This document shows, piece by piece, positions 43,997 through 53,177 of a stretch of DNA of 64,000 nt. Origin of the DNA: Stieleria sp. JC731 (lineage in GTDB: Bacteria > Planctomycetota > Planctomycetia > Pirellulales > Pirellulaceae); NCBI RefSeq assembly GCF_020966635.1, contig NZ_JAJKFQ010000005.1, forward strand, positions 770,481-834,480, given 5' to 3'. A model generated the notes under the pieces. That model was not told the origin of the DNA. It was given only the letters and a program-made list of their open reading frames with translations, and did no database searches. Numbering within the stretch: position 1 is the stretch's first letter; every line of letters begins with the position of its first letter. Made by a program: the position numbers and the translations under genes.

Positions 43997-44554
43997 TCAC
44001 TTCGCTTCGTTGTTGTCGGATTGGCCAGGTTCAACTGGCTTCTGAGGTGCGTCTTCAAGTTGAACGATTTTGCCAAACATGTGACCGCCGTGTTCACCGT
44101 GTTGCCAAGTTCCGGCATAGCGACCTGACGTCTCGCCCGGTTGGATTAGCACTCGCGCATCGAAGGTTCCCATCCCGGGGATCCAAAGCGAGTCCAACGT
44201 GATCACCGGCGTGTTGCCTGACCACAGCACTTTCAGGTCCAGTGGAACTTCTTGATCGACGCTGCCGTACTTGATGTGTGCTTTGAAACGGTACAGATCA
44301 GGCGTCGAAAGCTTTTCGCACGCGCTGATGGTGTAGGTTTCTGTTTTGGGGCCCGAGTCTTTGCCGTCGACTGTGAACTTGCCAATAAACTGAGTGCCAC
44401 TGAGGTACTTGGCGAGTTTTGTTTCGCGAGACTGTGTTTCGGATTCGGGGGCGTTCTCTTGCGCGTTGGCTTTTTGCGTGTTAGCAACGTTTGGCATTAT
44501 TGCTACGAACAGCAGCAACGCAGCACAACTAGGGAAGCAGAGACGTCGAGACAT
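43997..44554 (-). CDS. Secreted hypothetical protein, 185 aa
   Basis: A signal peptide (LCFPSCAALLLFVAIMPNVANTQ) and a beta-rich mature domain: TKLAKYLSGTQFIGKFTVDG, TETYTISACEKL, YRFKAHIKYG, PLDLKVLWSGNTPVITLDSLWIPGMGTFDARVLI, GRYAGTWQHGEHGGHMFGKI. The last part (GTW...GGHMFG) is a repeat phrase of small calycin-like barrels in planctomycetes. GAGGAAC 8 bases before the ATG supports the start. It precedes the methyltransferase in the same operon. Function unknown. Confidence 0.72.
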   Translation of the reverse strand: MSRRLCFPSCAALLLFVAIMPNVANTQKANAQENAPESETQSRETKLAKYLSGTQFIGKFTVDGKDSGPKTETYTISACEKLSTPDLYRFKAHIKYGSVDQEVPLDLKVLWSGNTPVITLDSLWIPGMGTFDARVLIQPGETSGRYAGTWQHGEHGGHMFGKIVQLEDAPQKPVEPGQSDNNEAK

Positions 44555-44700
44555 GTTCTAGTTCCTCGCAATTTGGATTTGGCATCAGACGTTCGGCACT
44601 GCATCTTTATAGCGCTTGGGCGATCATCATGCGATACCGCGAGTGTTGAATTGGCGATGAAGTTACCTTGCCAGATGCACTCGGTTCTCCTTAGACAAAA

Positions 44701-44733
44701 AAAGGACCGCGTCTGCTCGAGACGCGATCCTTT
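44701..44733 (-). terminator. Rho-independent terminator of the coiled-coil membrane protein gene
   Basis: AAAGGA-x-CGCGTCT pairs with AGACGCG-x-TCCTTT around a 5-base loop, one mismatch in the stem. On the reverse strand it is followed by a run of Ts (44694-44703). It lies about 87 bases beyond the stop at 44820. Confidence 0.9.
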
Positions 44734-44819
44734 CGAAAAGTCAGCGGAGTTGACAGTTGGCAAATCGTAATGGGCCTAAGTCCAAAGCCGACTGTCGGGT
44801 AAGATCACAGGAACCAATA

Positions 44820-46316
44820 TCACTGCGGACGCAGGATGTCGCCCAGAGCATTACCGCGTTGGACTCGTTCTTGTTGATCGGTGAAGATCGATGGCAAGTC
44901 GGTTGGACGACGACGAGTGACACCTGTTGCACTTCGCGGTTGGTTGTCCTCGGCACGAGCAGCTGAGCCCAAGGGAGTTGTCAGGGTGTCATCGATCGAC
45001 TTTAGGAACGCTTCTAGTTTCCAAGCCGGAATGACCGTGACACCAGCTTGGTTGGCACGTTCTTTAGCACGTCCGATATCTGCAATGATGGCGGCACTTC
45101 GTGCGTCGTCGGCATCACCGAGCTTTGGTGATTCACCGACAACCAAAAAGCGAACACTTGGATCGATTCGTCCGCTTTGCTGGCCGTTGTCAGCGATTTC
45201 CGCACCGGCGGCACGGACCATGCCTTCAAGCTGTGCGTTATCTGGCTTGCTGTCTCCGTCCAAGTCGATAGGACCGGCAAGTGCGATCTTTACGGTACGT
45301 CCTGGAGCCCAGAATGGCGAGTAAACCGCGTCACCTTCGATAATCGGGCTGCTGATTTCGGGAAGGCCGATCACGCGTGCTTCTGCCAGGTGTGGTCCAA
45401 GAACTCGAGTGACTTGGATCGATGCTTTGACTTTGGCGTCCTGCAGACGTGAGGTGTCATCGCGCGAGATTACGCCGAAGGTCACTCCGCGTCGCAATGC
45501 GTCAGCCGATCCTAGATTGATCGACACGATGTTGCCGTCTCGAAGGACATAACGAACTTCGCCTTGGACTCGTTCGAAGCTACCGGCGCCACGAAGTTCA
45601 TTGATTTGAAGTTTCTGAGCGTCGATGGTTGTTTCTAGGTTTGCAATTTGATCACCCAGCTTCTTTTGCGCCGCAGCTGATTTTTGCTGCAAGGTCTGGT
45701 AGTTGATTTCGCTTTTGCGTTTGCTGTCCTTGGCCTGCTCCATCTGGGTGACCATATCGTTTCGAGCGGCGGCGAATTGTGTTCGCTCGTCGTCGAGTTG
45801 CTTGGCCAAGTTCTCTCGCTCTTGTTCAGCCTTTTGCTGAGCCGAGCGGGCCGCGTTTACGTCCGTTTCTGCTTGGATCCGGATTTTGCTCGCTTCATCA
45901 CGTGCGGTGCTGTACTGCGCGTTGCGGTCCCGAATGATGTCGGTGAAGTAGTCGGTAAGCTTGCCGTAGTGTCGATCCTGGATCCCGACATCTTGGCCAT
46001 ACACCTGCATGTCGGTGAAGAACTGCTGGGCAACGGTGTCAAAGTTCGCGTCGCCGCTGTTCATCTCTTTGAACGCGTCGAATTCGCTTTGCGTCATCTG
46101 GTCGCCGCCGACCATCTTCATCAGTTGATCGTTTCGAGTCTGTGCGTCACGCAATTCGTTTTGCGCGTTCGTCAAACTGTCTTTGACCTTCAACTGGGCG
46201 CCGGCCTGGCCGCTTCCCCAGCTCCAAAGAATAAAATTCAAAGCGAGCGAGAGAACTAAGAAGATCAGGCAAGTGATGAGACTGCCGCGAATCACTGAAT
46301 CGTCGCGTGCCGCCAT
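44820..46316 (-). CDS. Coiled-coil membrane protein, 498 aa
   Basis: A single N-terminal helix (SLITCLIFLVLSLALNFIL, about 12-30) with a short basic/acidic start, then a long coiled coil (residues 40-245: LTNAQNELRDAQTRNDQLM; AARSAQQKAEQERENLAKQLDDE). A globular C-terminal part follows (VRYVLRDGNIVSINLGSADALRRGVTFGVI), reminiscent of FlgT C-terminal or BRCT-like domains found in planctomycete proteins of this design. A Ser/Arg-rich tail ends in GDILRPQ. The N-in topology would put the coiled coil outside the cytoplasm. Role unknown; the shape recalls spacer or scaffold proteins. Confidence 0.75.
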   Translation of the reverse strand: MAARDDSVIRGSLITCLIFLVLSLALNFILWSWGSGQAGAQLKVKDSLTNAQNELRDAQTRNDQLMKMVGGDQMTQSEFDAFKEMNSGDANFDTVAQQFFTDMQVYGQDVGIQDRHYGKLTDYFTDIIRDRNAQYSTARDEASKIRIQAETDVNAARSAQQKAEQERENLAKQLDDERTQFAAARNDMVTQMEQAKDSKRKSEINYQTLQQKSAAAQKKLGDQIANLETTIDAQKLQINELRGAGSFERVQGEVRYVLRDGNIVSINLGSADALRRGVTFGVISRDDTSRLQDAKVKASIQVTRVLGPHLAEARVIGLPEISSPIIEGDAVYSPFWAPGRTVKIALAGPIDLDGDSKPDNAQLEGMVRAAGAEIADNGQQSGRIDPSVRFLVVGESPKLGDADDARSAAIIADIGRAKERANQAGVTVIPAWKLEAFLKSIDDTLTTPLGSAARAEDNQPRSATGVTRRRPTDLPSIFTDQQERVQRGNALGDILRPQ

Positions 46317-47165
46317 AGCAAATTTCCGGGCGAAAAGTGGAGGGGACGGGAGGAACCGATGGACTGGACGAGCAGAATCCTTTCGCCGAACGCCTTGTGT
46401 CTGTAGCGGCGCCGCGAAGGGAGTCCATCCACAGAATATTCAGAAGTCCGCACCATTCTAGCACTTCTGTTACAGAATAACCGCGTAAGCTGGACAATCT
46501 GGAGCGGATTTGGGGGTCGTAGCTCAGAAAGTGGGTGTGCGATCGGCAAAACTGCTCGGCAAGGCAGGCCGTATTCCCCCCGCTTCCTATTTCGAGGTCA
46601 AGTCGGTTTACCAGAGGCAATGGACTGTTCCATGGCGTCGTTGCCCCTCCTGCGAGTAGTGGGGGCTAATGTGGTTGGAGCGGACGTCTCACGATGGGAT
46701 CGCATCACTTTCGCCATCGGCCCGTCGCTGACACTCGTTTGTGCAACTGCTCCGCGAATAATCACCTGCTCGGCGAATTAATCGCCCATCCTTTTGACGA
46801 GCTGAGCCTTACAGGGAACCAAACTCGGGCGGGATTTGAATCAGGTTGATGCTCGTCGATCAATTCCAACTATTATCTCGCGCTATCGCATGTTTCAAAA
46901 TCCGTCTGGTCTGATGCAGCAATCACGTTGAGAACTGCTCGTACCGACGGAACTTTCACCACCGATCGCGGTTAAGATATGTGGTGTGCTTCGGCAATCG
47001 TCCCCTCTGGTGGTTGGCGATTGGCGTTCAAATCAGCCGCAGAACGGCTCGCACTTGTCGTTTGTGAGTTCATACGCTGGCCAATTTGCACACTGCGGGG
47101 GGCAAGGAACTCTCCCGGACCACATCGCCAAACCTCAGTCCATTTCGATTTAAATCAGTCCACTC
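46317..47165. other. Divergent intergenic region before the type II secretion operon
   Basis: About 850 bases without a supportable gene. It lies between the coiled-coil gene and gspG, which read outward. A short forward frame (46979-47212) gives a peptide with no recognisable features. One perfect small dyad, TTCTGT-T-ACAGAA at 46465-46477, is the only structured site noticed. Confidence 0.45.
46465..46477. promoter_or_regulatory. Perfect 13-base dyad, candidate operator
   Basis: TTCTGTTACAGAA is symmetrical around a single T and lies 149 bases upstream of the coiled-coil gene start. It has the size of a dimeric-repressor half-site pair, but no second copy was found. Confidence 0.25.
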
Positions 47166-47657
47166 ATGCAATCACATCACATTTTGCAGTCGTCAACACA
47201 ACCTGTTCGTAGTGCTTCCAAACGGATCGTTTCCAATCGAATTCGCGGCCGTCAGCAACGTCGTGCGGCCTCACGCGGCGGCTTTACCTTGCTGGAACTG
47301 TTGCTGGTGCTTGCAATTCTGATCGTTCTCGGCGGTATCGTTGCCGTGAACGTTGTCGGAACACGTGACAGTGCAAACGTCGATGCGACAACGACACAGT
47401 TGAAAATGCTGAAAAGCAACATCGACATGTATCAAATCCGTATGGGTGGGATGCCACAGTCGCTGGAGGAACTCAAAGATGGGCCTCAGGATTCAGCTAA
47501 AAAAGCAAAGTGGGTTGCCCCGATCATCACCGAGATTCCAACTGACGCTTGGGGAAATGCGTTCGAATACAAAGCCAGCGGAAACAGCTATGAGATCCGC
47601 AGTGCTGGCATCGACGGTCAGATGAATTCCGACGACGACATCGTGGTCACTCCGTAG
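47166..47657 (+). CDS. gspG: Type II secretion major pseudopilin GspG
   Basis: A 163-residue pseudopilin. The prepilin peptidase site is GG/FTLLELLLVLAILIVLGGIV: glycine at -1, Phe at +1, Glu at +5. The leader is unusually long, about 39 residues and very basic. The C-terminal half has the conserved GspG core: TQLKMLKSNIDMYQIRMGGMPQSLEEL, then ITEIPTDAWGNAFEYKASGN and SAGIDGQMNSDDDI, which form the calcium-binding site of GspG proteins. It would form the helical pseudopilus that pushes substrates through the outer-membrane secretin. First of seven colinear genes. Confidence 0.95.
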   Translation: MQSHHILQSSTQPVRSASKRIVSNRIRGRQQRRAASRGGFTLLELLLVLAILIVLGGIVAVNVVGTRDSANVDATTTQLKMLKSNIDMYQIRMGGMPQSLEELKDGPQDSAKKAKWVAPIITEIPTDAWGNAFEYKASGNSYEIRSAGIDGQMNSDDDIVVTP

Positions 47658-47671
47658 TACGTGACGTAAAC

Positions 47672-48379
47672 ATGCGAATGGTCGGCATCAAACGAGCAAC
47701 CGCCGGACGGATCCCGTTCGGCGTTTTCCTTTGCAGGGCAACATCCCGATCACCAAAGAGTGTTCGAGGTGGTTTCACGCTGCTGGAGCTGCTGCTCGTC
47801 CTAGCGATTATGTCGGTGCTCGCTTCAGTGGCGCTACCGCAGATCGCTTGGCTATTGGGCGACCGGCGTGTTGTTCGCGGTGCCAAAATTGTCCGCGAAG
47901 AGCTGATGCTGGCTCGCATCGACGCCATGCGTGAAGGCCGCATCATGATGTTGGACGGAATGTTGGAAGGCGGATCGATCCGAGTTCGGCCCTACGTTTC
48001 GCTGGCGGATTCGGTTAACGCGGTTGATCAGACCGGTTCACAATCTGCAATGCTTAACGGGGCCGATCAGGGGCAATTTGTGACTCTGATTCAGGACCCT
48101 TCCGATACCCGCGAGGTAACCTTGCCCGAAGAGGTGACGGTGCAATCGGTCAACGTCGTCGCGACCGCGCGTGCGCTCCAAGTTCAGCAGTCAAACGTTC
48201 AGCAGGCAAACCTGAGCGACCAAGCTGGTGGGTATAGCCAACCGGTATTGTTTTATCCCGATGGCACAACAAGTACTGCCGCGATCACGTTAGCCCATCC
48301 TGTTCACGGTCAAATTACGGTCAAACTTCGCGGGATCACTGGGGACGTCACCATCAGTGATATTGGACCGCTGCAATAA
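47672..48379 (+). CDS. gspH: Type II secretion minor pseudopilin GspH
   Basis: A 235-residue pseudopilin starting 14 bases after gspG. The cleavage site is GG/FTLLELLLVLAIMSVLASVALPQI with Glu at +5, after a 34-residue leader. The mature part has GspH-like strands (RVVRGAKIVREELMLARIDAMREGRIMML; QFVTLIQDPSDTREVTLPEEVTVQSVN; GYSQPVLFYPDGTTSTAAITLAH). An inserted Gln/Ser/Asn-rich loop (LQVQQSNVQQANLSDQ) is unusual. GspH caps or stabilises the pseudopilus tip with I, J and K. Confidence 0.9.
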   Translation: MRMVGIKRATAGRIPFGVFLCRATSRSPKSVRGGFTLLELLLVLAIMSVLASVALPQIAWLLGDRRVVRGAKIVREELMLARIDAMREGRIMMLDGMLEGGSIRVRPYVSLADSVNAVDQTGSQSAMLNGADQGQFVTLIQDPSDTREVTLPEEVTVQSVNVVATARALQVQQSNVQQANLSDQAGGYSQPVLFYPDGTTSTAAITLAHPVHGQITVKLRGITGDVTISDIGPLQ

Positions 48380-48394
48380 ACCGCCTCAATCAAA

Positions 48395-48892
48395 TTGATC
48401 AATCCCCACAAAACACGATCGGTCCAATCGAAACGCTCCGCATTTTCATTGCTGGAAATGTTGTTGGCGTTGGCGATTCTCGGAACCAGCTTGGCCGTCT
48501 TGGTTCAAATCGCAGACACCGGTGTCAGTGCTGCACGCGAAGCCCGGGCGCTTGCGACAGCTCGGATGATTTGCCAGAACAAGCTTAGCGAAGAATTGCT
48601 GAATATCAGTTCGGGACAGACGCCGACTCCGATCATGGAATCGATGGTCGACTCGTATGACACCGAATCGACCGAAACATACTTCTACACCGTTGAAGTT
48701 ATGCCGGGGCAGCTGGACGGAATCTTGGCACTTCGTGTCACGGTCGAAGCTCGTGGCGGAGATGGGACTCAGCGGTTGGCGATATACGCTTTGGATCGCT
48801 GGATTGTCGATCCCGCGTTGGGGCTTGAAGAGGCCGAGGCGGAAGAGCAAGCGGCACGTGACGAGATCGCCAATGGTGGAGTCTCGGCATGA
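48395..48892 (+). CDS. gspI: Type II secretion minor pseudopilin GspI
   Basis: A 165-residue pseudopilin beginning at a TTG codon (48395) with no better alternative. The prepilin site reads KRSA/FSLLEMLLALAILGTSLAVL, so alanine replaces the normal glycine at -1, while Phe +1 and Glu +5 are kept. The GspI core is visible (AREARALATARMICQNKLSEELL; YFYTVEVMPGQLDGILALRVTVEARGG). An acidic helical tail (LEEAEAEEQAARDEI) is extra. GspI is the central subunit of the I-J-K tip complex. Confidence 0.88.
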   Translation: MINPHKTRSVQSKRSAFSLLEMLLALAILGTSLAVLVQIADTGVSAAREARALATARMICQNKLSEELLNISSGQTPTPIMESMVDSYDTESTETYFYTVEVMPGQLDGILALRVTVEARGGDGTQRLAIYALDRWIVDPALGLEEAEAEEQAARDEIANGGVSA

Positions 48893-49860
48893 TGTTTCGT
48901 CACTCGAAAAAGGCTATTCGTTCACGAGACGCGTTCACACTGTTGGAGCTGTTGTTGACGTTGGCGTTGGCGGTCGTGTTGATGACGTTGGTCAACGCAG
49001 CCTTTAACTTCTATGTGAAGAACATGGACAGCAGTGACGCCGAAATGCGTCGAACGATGCTCGCCAGCGCCGTGATGCAAATGATCGAAGACGACTTGCG
49101 CGCGACCGTTCACCCGATCGCGATCGATACTTCGGCGCTTGAAGAACTGCTGAAATCAACCGCATCGTCGGCGACCGGCGGCAGCGGAGGTGGTGGCCAG
49201 ACCGGCGGGGATGCCGAGGCGGCAGGCACCGCGGATCCCAGTGTTGCGACCGAAGACGAAGCGATCGAAGAAGACAGCACTTTGATCGGCAATGCGGTGG
49301 TCTTGCAGACGCCTGGGCTGGTCGGGAATCAATTCCAGATTCAAATCGATACCAGCCACCTACCGCGACTCGAAGAATACGCGGTCATGATGGCGGCTGA
49401 ACCCGGCGAATTGTTGGATTTACCGAGTGATTTGAAGACGGTCACGTACTACGTTCAGAGTGCTGATGCGATCGGCGTCGATGACGAGCTGTCGAAGCTT
49501 GACGGTTCGACCGGTCAAAGTTCTGGCGGTCTGGTGCGACGAATTCTTGATCGCAATATCACCCTGTTTGCGTTGACTCAAGGTAACCTTTCGGCACTCA
49601 ATCAAACCGGCGAGCTGCTGGCTCCGGAAGTTGCCTCGGTTGAATTTTCCTATTGGGATGGAACCCTTTGGCAGATCGAATGGAACAGCGATGACATGGG
49701 TGAGCTGCCGCTGGCGATCAAAATCGAATTGTCGATGATTGATCCATTGGTGGATATGAATGACCAAACACCACGGATGTTCAGCCACATCGTTCGCTTG
49801 CCGCTGGGCAAGTACATTGTCGAGGAAGAAGAAGACGAATTGGCGGAGGCCGGTATCTGA
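48889..49860 (+). CDS. gspJ: Type II secretion minor pseudopilin GspJ
   Basis: A 323-residue pseudopilin overlapping gspI by four bases (ATGA). The site is RDA/FTLLELLLTLALAVVLMTLV: again alanine at -1, Phe +1, Glu +5. GspJ features: SSDAEMRRTMLASAVMQMIEDDLRATVHP, YYVQSADAI, LVRRILDRNITLF and VEFSYWDGTLWQIEW near the end. Compared with proteobacterial GspJ (about 200 residues) it is long, with an inserted Gly/Ala/Glu-rich segment (about 90-135). Joins I and K at the pseudopilus tip. Confidence 0.88.
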   Translation: MMFRHSKKAIRSRDAFTLLELLLTLALAVVLMTLVNAAFNFYVKNMDSSDAEMRRTMLASAVMQMIEDDLRATVHPIAIDTSALEELLKSTASSATGGSGGGGQTGGDAEAAGTADPSVATEDEAIEEDSTLIGNAVVLQTPGLVGNQFQIQIDTSHLPRLEEYAVMMAAEPGELLDLPSDLKTVTYYVQSADAIGVDDELSKLDGSTGQSSGGLVRRILDRNITLFALTQGNLSALNQTGELLAPEVASVEFSYWDGTLWQIEWNSDDMGELPLAIKIELSMIDPLVDMNDQTPRMFSHIVRLPLGKYIVEEEEDELAEAGI

Positions 49861-51530
49861 TGTTGAATCGTCGATCGTCAAGTCAAGCGAAACGCGGCTT
49901 CTTTCTTGTGCTGGTGATGCTGGTGATCATCGTCGCGACGTTTGGTGTCTATTCATTTACCGGAATGATGGTCGCCTACGATGATGCGGCCTACTTGACC
50001 GGCGATATCGTATGTGCACGTATCGCTGCGGATTCGGGGTCGGAAGCGGTTCGGTTGATTCTGGCGCAAACTCCCCTGGATCGTGATGCGATGGGTGGCG
50101 TTTACAACAACCCCAACCTTTTCCAGGCTGTCGGAGTTTCGAATCAGGATGGCGGCAACGTTTGCAACTTTTCGGTCGTCGCTCCCAGCCTGAATGAACT
50201 TGGGCAATTGGCCGGAATGCGATTCGGTTTGCAAGACGAGTCTTCGAAGTTGAACTTGAATACGCTGACAATCTTGGACGAGAATTCCGAAGGATTGATG
50301 GCGGCCCTCAGTTTGGCATCGTCAAGCAGTGAAGTGGATGAAGCGACTGCACCGACTAGCTTGGCATCGTCGCTGCTATTGGCCCTGCCAGGTATGACCG
50401 AAGAGCTGGCCGATTCGATTTTGGATTGGCTTGATGAAGACGATGAACCACGTCCCTATGGCGTCGAAGTTGATTATTACAGCACGCTCACGACTCCCTA
50501 TGAACCGACAAACGGTCCGGTCAGCAGCGTCGAGGAACTTTTGTTAGTCGCCGGAATGACACCGACCCTATTGTTCGGTGCAGATACCAATCGAAATGGC
50601 GTGCTCGACCCAGATGAACAACAGCGATTCAACGTGACCGTGGACACACCCGGCGCACTGGGATTGGCTGCCTATTTCACAGTGCATGGCAACGAAGCCA
50701 ACAAAGCACGTGATGGCAGTTTTTGTGTGAATATCAATTCCGACGACTTGGAAGTCCTCTACGAAGATTTATCCGCGTCACTTGAAAACGACGACTACGC
50801 CAGTTTCATTTGTGCCTATCGCATGGCTGGGCAGGCGTCTTCGCTTGCCGGAGTCGTTTCTAGCAATAGCAACCAGGCCAACAACCAGAACAACCAAGAA
50901 GTCGAAGATGGTGGGGTTTGGTCAGCCGACTACCTCGCACAGATCGATCTTTCGGCCGGTGGCAGTGTCGAATTCACCCAGGTACTGGATCTCATCGATG
51001 CGACGGTGACCATTTCCAACGGTGGGCAGCAAGTTTCCTATCGCAGCCCCTTTGATCTTTTGACTGCTGCCAGCTATTTGCCGATCATCATGGATCGATT
51101 GTCGACAAGCGATACGCCGACGATGCCTGGACGAATCAACCTAAATGAGTGTCCCGCAGAGCTGCTCTATGGCATTCCGGTTTTAGAAGAAGAGCAGGTC
51201 GGCCAAATTTTGGAGAGCCGAGCGACGGAATCTACCGACGAAAACCGAAACTTTGAGACCTGGCCGATGGTTGAAGGGATAGTGACTTTGGACCAAATGC
51301 GGCAGTTGCTGCCGCTGGTCAATGCGGGGGGCGATGTTTACCGGGCACAGATTATCGGGTACTTCGAATCATCCGGATTATCCTCCCGCCAGGAGGTCAT
51401 CATCGACGCCACCACGGTGAATCCCAAGGTGCTGTTTTCGCGTGATCTGAGCCATTTGGGCAGAGCGTTCGATCTTTCCGTCCTGGGAATTCGAAATACG
51501 GCGGCGGTACTTGGGGACGATACGAATTAG
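49860..51530 (+). CDS. gspK: Type II secretion tip pseudopilin GspK
   Basis: A 556-residue protein whose ATG overlaps the gspJ stop (TGATG). The N-terminus AKRG/FFLVLVMLVIIVATFGVYSFTGM has glycine at -1 but no Glu at +5, as expected for GspK, the topmost subunit. The large domain contains GMRFGLQDESSKLNLNTL, LALPGMTEELADSILDWLDEDDEPRPYGVEVDYY and SVEELLLVAGMTPTLLFG, the helix-hairpin-helix-like repeats typical of GspK. It is longer than the proteobacterial form (about 320), with an Asn/Gln-rich insert (NSNQANNQNNQEVED). Confidence 0.92.
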   Translation: MLNRRSSSQAKRGFFLVLVMLVIIVATFGVYSFTGMMVAYDDAAYLTGDIVCARIAADSGSEAVRLILAQTPLDRDAMGGVYNNPNLFQAVGVSNQDGGNVCNFSVVAPSLNELGQLAGMRFGLQDESSKLNLNTLTILDENSEGLMAALSLASSSSEVDEATAPTSLASSLLLALPGMTEELADSILDWLDEDDEPRPYGVEVDYYSTLTTPYEPTNGPVSSVEELLLVAGMTPTLLFGADTNRNGVLDPDEQQRFNVTVDTPGALGLAAYFTVHGNEANKARDGSFCVNINSDDLEVLYEDLSASLENDDYASFICAYRMAGQASSLAGVVSSNSNQANNQNNQEVEDGGVWSADYLAQIDLSAGGSVEFTQVLDLIDATVTISNGGQQVSYRSPFDLLTAASYLPIIMDRLSTSDTPTMPGRINLNECPAELLYGIPVLEEEQVGQILESRATESTDENRNFETWPMVEGIVTLDQMRQLLPLVNAGGDVYRAQIIGYFESSGLSSRQEVIIDATTVNPKVLFSRDLSHLGRAFDLSVLGIRNTAAVLGDDTN

Positions 51531-51539
51531 ACTAGCGGT

Positions 51540-53177
51540 ATGGTTAAAAAAATTGCTCTCGACTACGACACCCGCGAATTGCGGATTGTCGTCGCCAATG
51601 TCAACGGTAGCCGTGTCTCGGTTACCGATGCTCAGCTGATCCCGATCGCCGAAGGTGAATCGGTTTCCGAGAAGCTGCGCCGGTACATCACCGATGCTGG
51701 GCACCAACGATCCGAAACGCTTGTCGCGATCGGTCGCGGAAAAGCTGAGCTGCGTGAGCTTTCGCTACCTCCGGTTCCGGATGAAGAGCTGCCGGACATG
51801 GTGCGTTTTCAGGCGATTCGTAGTTTCGCATCGGCAAGTGATCGCGCGATCGTAGACTTTCTCGTCACGTCTCGATCGGGTGAGGCGATTACGCTGATCG
51901 CCGCAGCGGTTCCTCCGACGGAACTGGATCGTGAAAGAGAGCTTTGCGGAACATCCGAGTTGCAGTTGGAACGTGTTGCGCTCCGCCCGCTTGCAGCCGC
52001 TTCGCTGTTTCTTGCCAACACAAAATCGTCTGCTGTGTGCGTGATGATTGACCTTCTTGCCGATGACGCCGAAATCGTTGTCGCGCGAGATGGAAAAGTC
52101 ATCTTCGTGCGGACCGTTCGGCTGCCTGAAAACGAAGAGCATCGCCCAGGCGCGATTGTCAGTGAATTGCGACGCACGATGATGGCATGCGGAGAAACCG
52201 CGACTCCTGCGAAGATCGTCGTCTGGGGAAACGCCGCCGTTCATTCAACCGAAGTCGCTGCGATTAAAGAGAAGATCGGGTGCGAAGACGTCGAAGCGGT
52301 CAATCCCTTCGATCTTGTCGACGCCCAAGTTGACCGCCAAAAATTGCCAGAGCATTCCGGGCGATTCGCACCGTTGGTCGGGCTGTTGATGAGCAGTTCC
52401 GCTCAGGCCGACGGGTTGATCGACTTCATGAATCCTCGCAAACGCCCTGAGGAAAAGCCCGATCATTTTCGTCGCATTGCGATGATTGCCGTTCCCGCTG
52501 CGGTCGTGCTTGTTCTGGGCTTTGTTGTTTATCGCCAGTTCAGCCAATGGGATCACAAAATCGCGGTATTGCAGGACGAAGTCAATCAACTGCTGCCATC
52601 TGCCGAGGTTGCAGACGAAAGTATCGCCCGCACCGAGAAAATCGACCAGTTTCTCGATCGCGATGTCAATTGGCTTGATGAACTCAAACGCTTTGCCGAG
52701 TTGGCTCCCGGAAGCGACAAGCTGATCGTTCGGTCGGTGACGGCGAACTCGCTAACCAAGGGCGGCGGATACCTACGTATTACCGGTGGTGTGACCGAAT
52801 CGAGCGTGATTGATCAGATGCAAAACGCTCTGCGTGATGACACCCACGGTGTCGTGGTCAAAGACACGAACGCCGAACAGGCCGATGACCGGTATCGTTG
52901 GTCATTCACGGAGACGATTTCGGTCGACGGACCAGATCTGCGAAATCTGCGATACACCCGCATGCAGGAGCAGCTAGCCGGGGCTGATTCGGAACCACCA
53001 GTCTCTGACGCAAGTCAACCTGAAACAGCATCCGATCCAAATGTGAGCAGCCAGCCAGCGCCCGAAAGCACTGAAGCTGTCGAAGAAAGCACTGAAGCAA
53101 GCCCCGCTGAAACCCCCACCGAAAACTCAGCCGAAACTCCTGCGACTGATGAACAAGCCGAGGAGGTGTCCACATGA
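51540..53177 (+). CDS. gspL: GspL/PilM-like inner-membrane assembly protein
   Basis: A 545-residue protein. The N-terminal 300 residues have an actin-like PilM/GspL fold (IALDYDTRELRIVVANVNGSRV; LPPVPDEELPDMVRFQAIRSFASA; VCVMIDLLADDAEIVVARDGKVIFVR). One helix follows (IAMIAVPAAVVLVLGFVVYRQF, about 317-338) and then a periplasmic ferredoxin-like PilN/GspL region (LDRDVNWLDELKRFAELAPG; GGYLRITGGVTESSVIDQMQNAL). The C-terminal 60 residues are Ser/Glu/Pro/Thr-rich and disordered, unusual for the family. GspL couples the cytoplasmic ATPase GspE to the membrane platform. Overlaps the next gene by four bases. Confidence 0.85.
   Translation: MVKKIALDYDTRELRIVVANVNGSRVSVTDAQLIPIAEGESVSEKLRRYITDAGHQRSETLVAIGRGKAELRELSLPPVPDEELPDMVRFQAIRSFASASDRAIVDFLVTSRSGEAITLIAAAVPPTELDRERELCGTSELQLERVALRPLAAASLFLANTKSSAVCVMIDLLADDAEIVVARDGKVIFVRTVRLPENEEHRPGAIVSELRRTMMACGETATPAKIVVWGNAAVHSTEVAAIKEKIGCEDVEAVNPFDLVDAQVDRQKLPEHSGRFAPLVGLLMSSSAQADGLIDFMNPRKRPEEKPDHFRRIAMIAVPAAVVLVLGFVVYRQFSQWDHKIAVLQDEVNQLLPSAEVADESIARTEKIDQFLDRDVNWLDELKRFAELAPGSDKLIVRSVTANSLTKGGGYLRITGGVTESSVIDQMQNALRDDTHGVVVKDTNAEQADDRYRWSFTETISVDGPDLRNLRYTRMQEQLAGADSEPPVSDASQPETASDPNVSSQPAPESTEAVEESTEASPAETPTENSAETPATDEQAEEVST

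Noticed and set aside
46147-46620. 157-codon reverse frame overlapping the coiled-coil protein gene start
   Set aside because: It is an alternate frame of a clear gene over half its length and has no features of its own.
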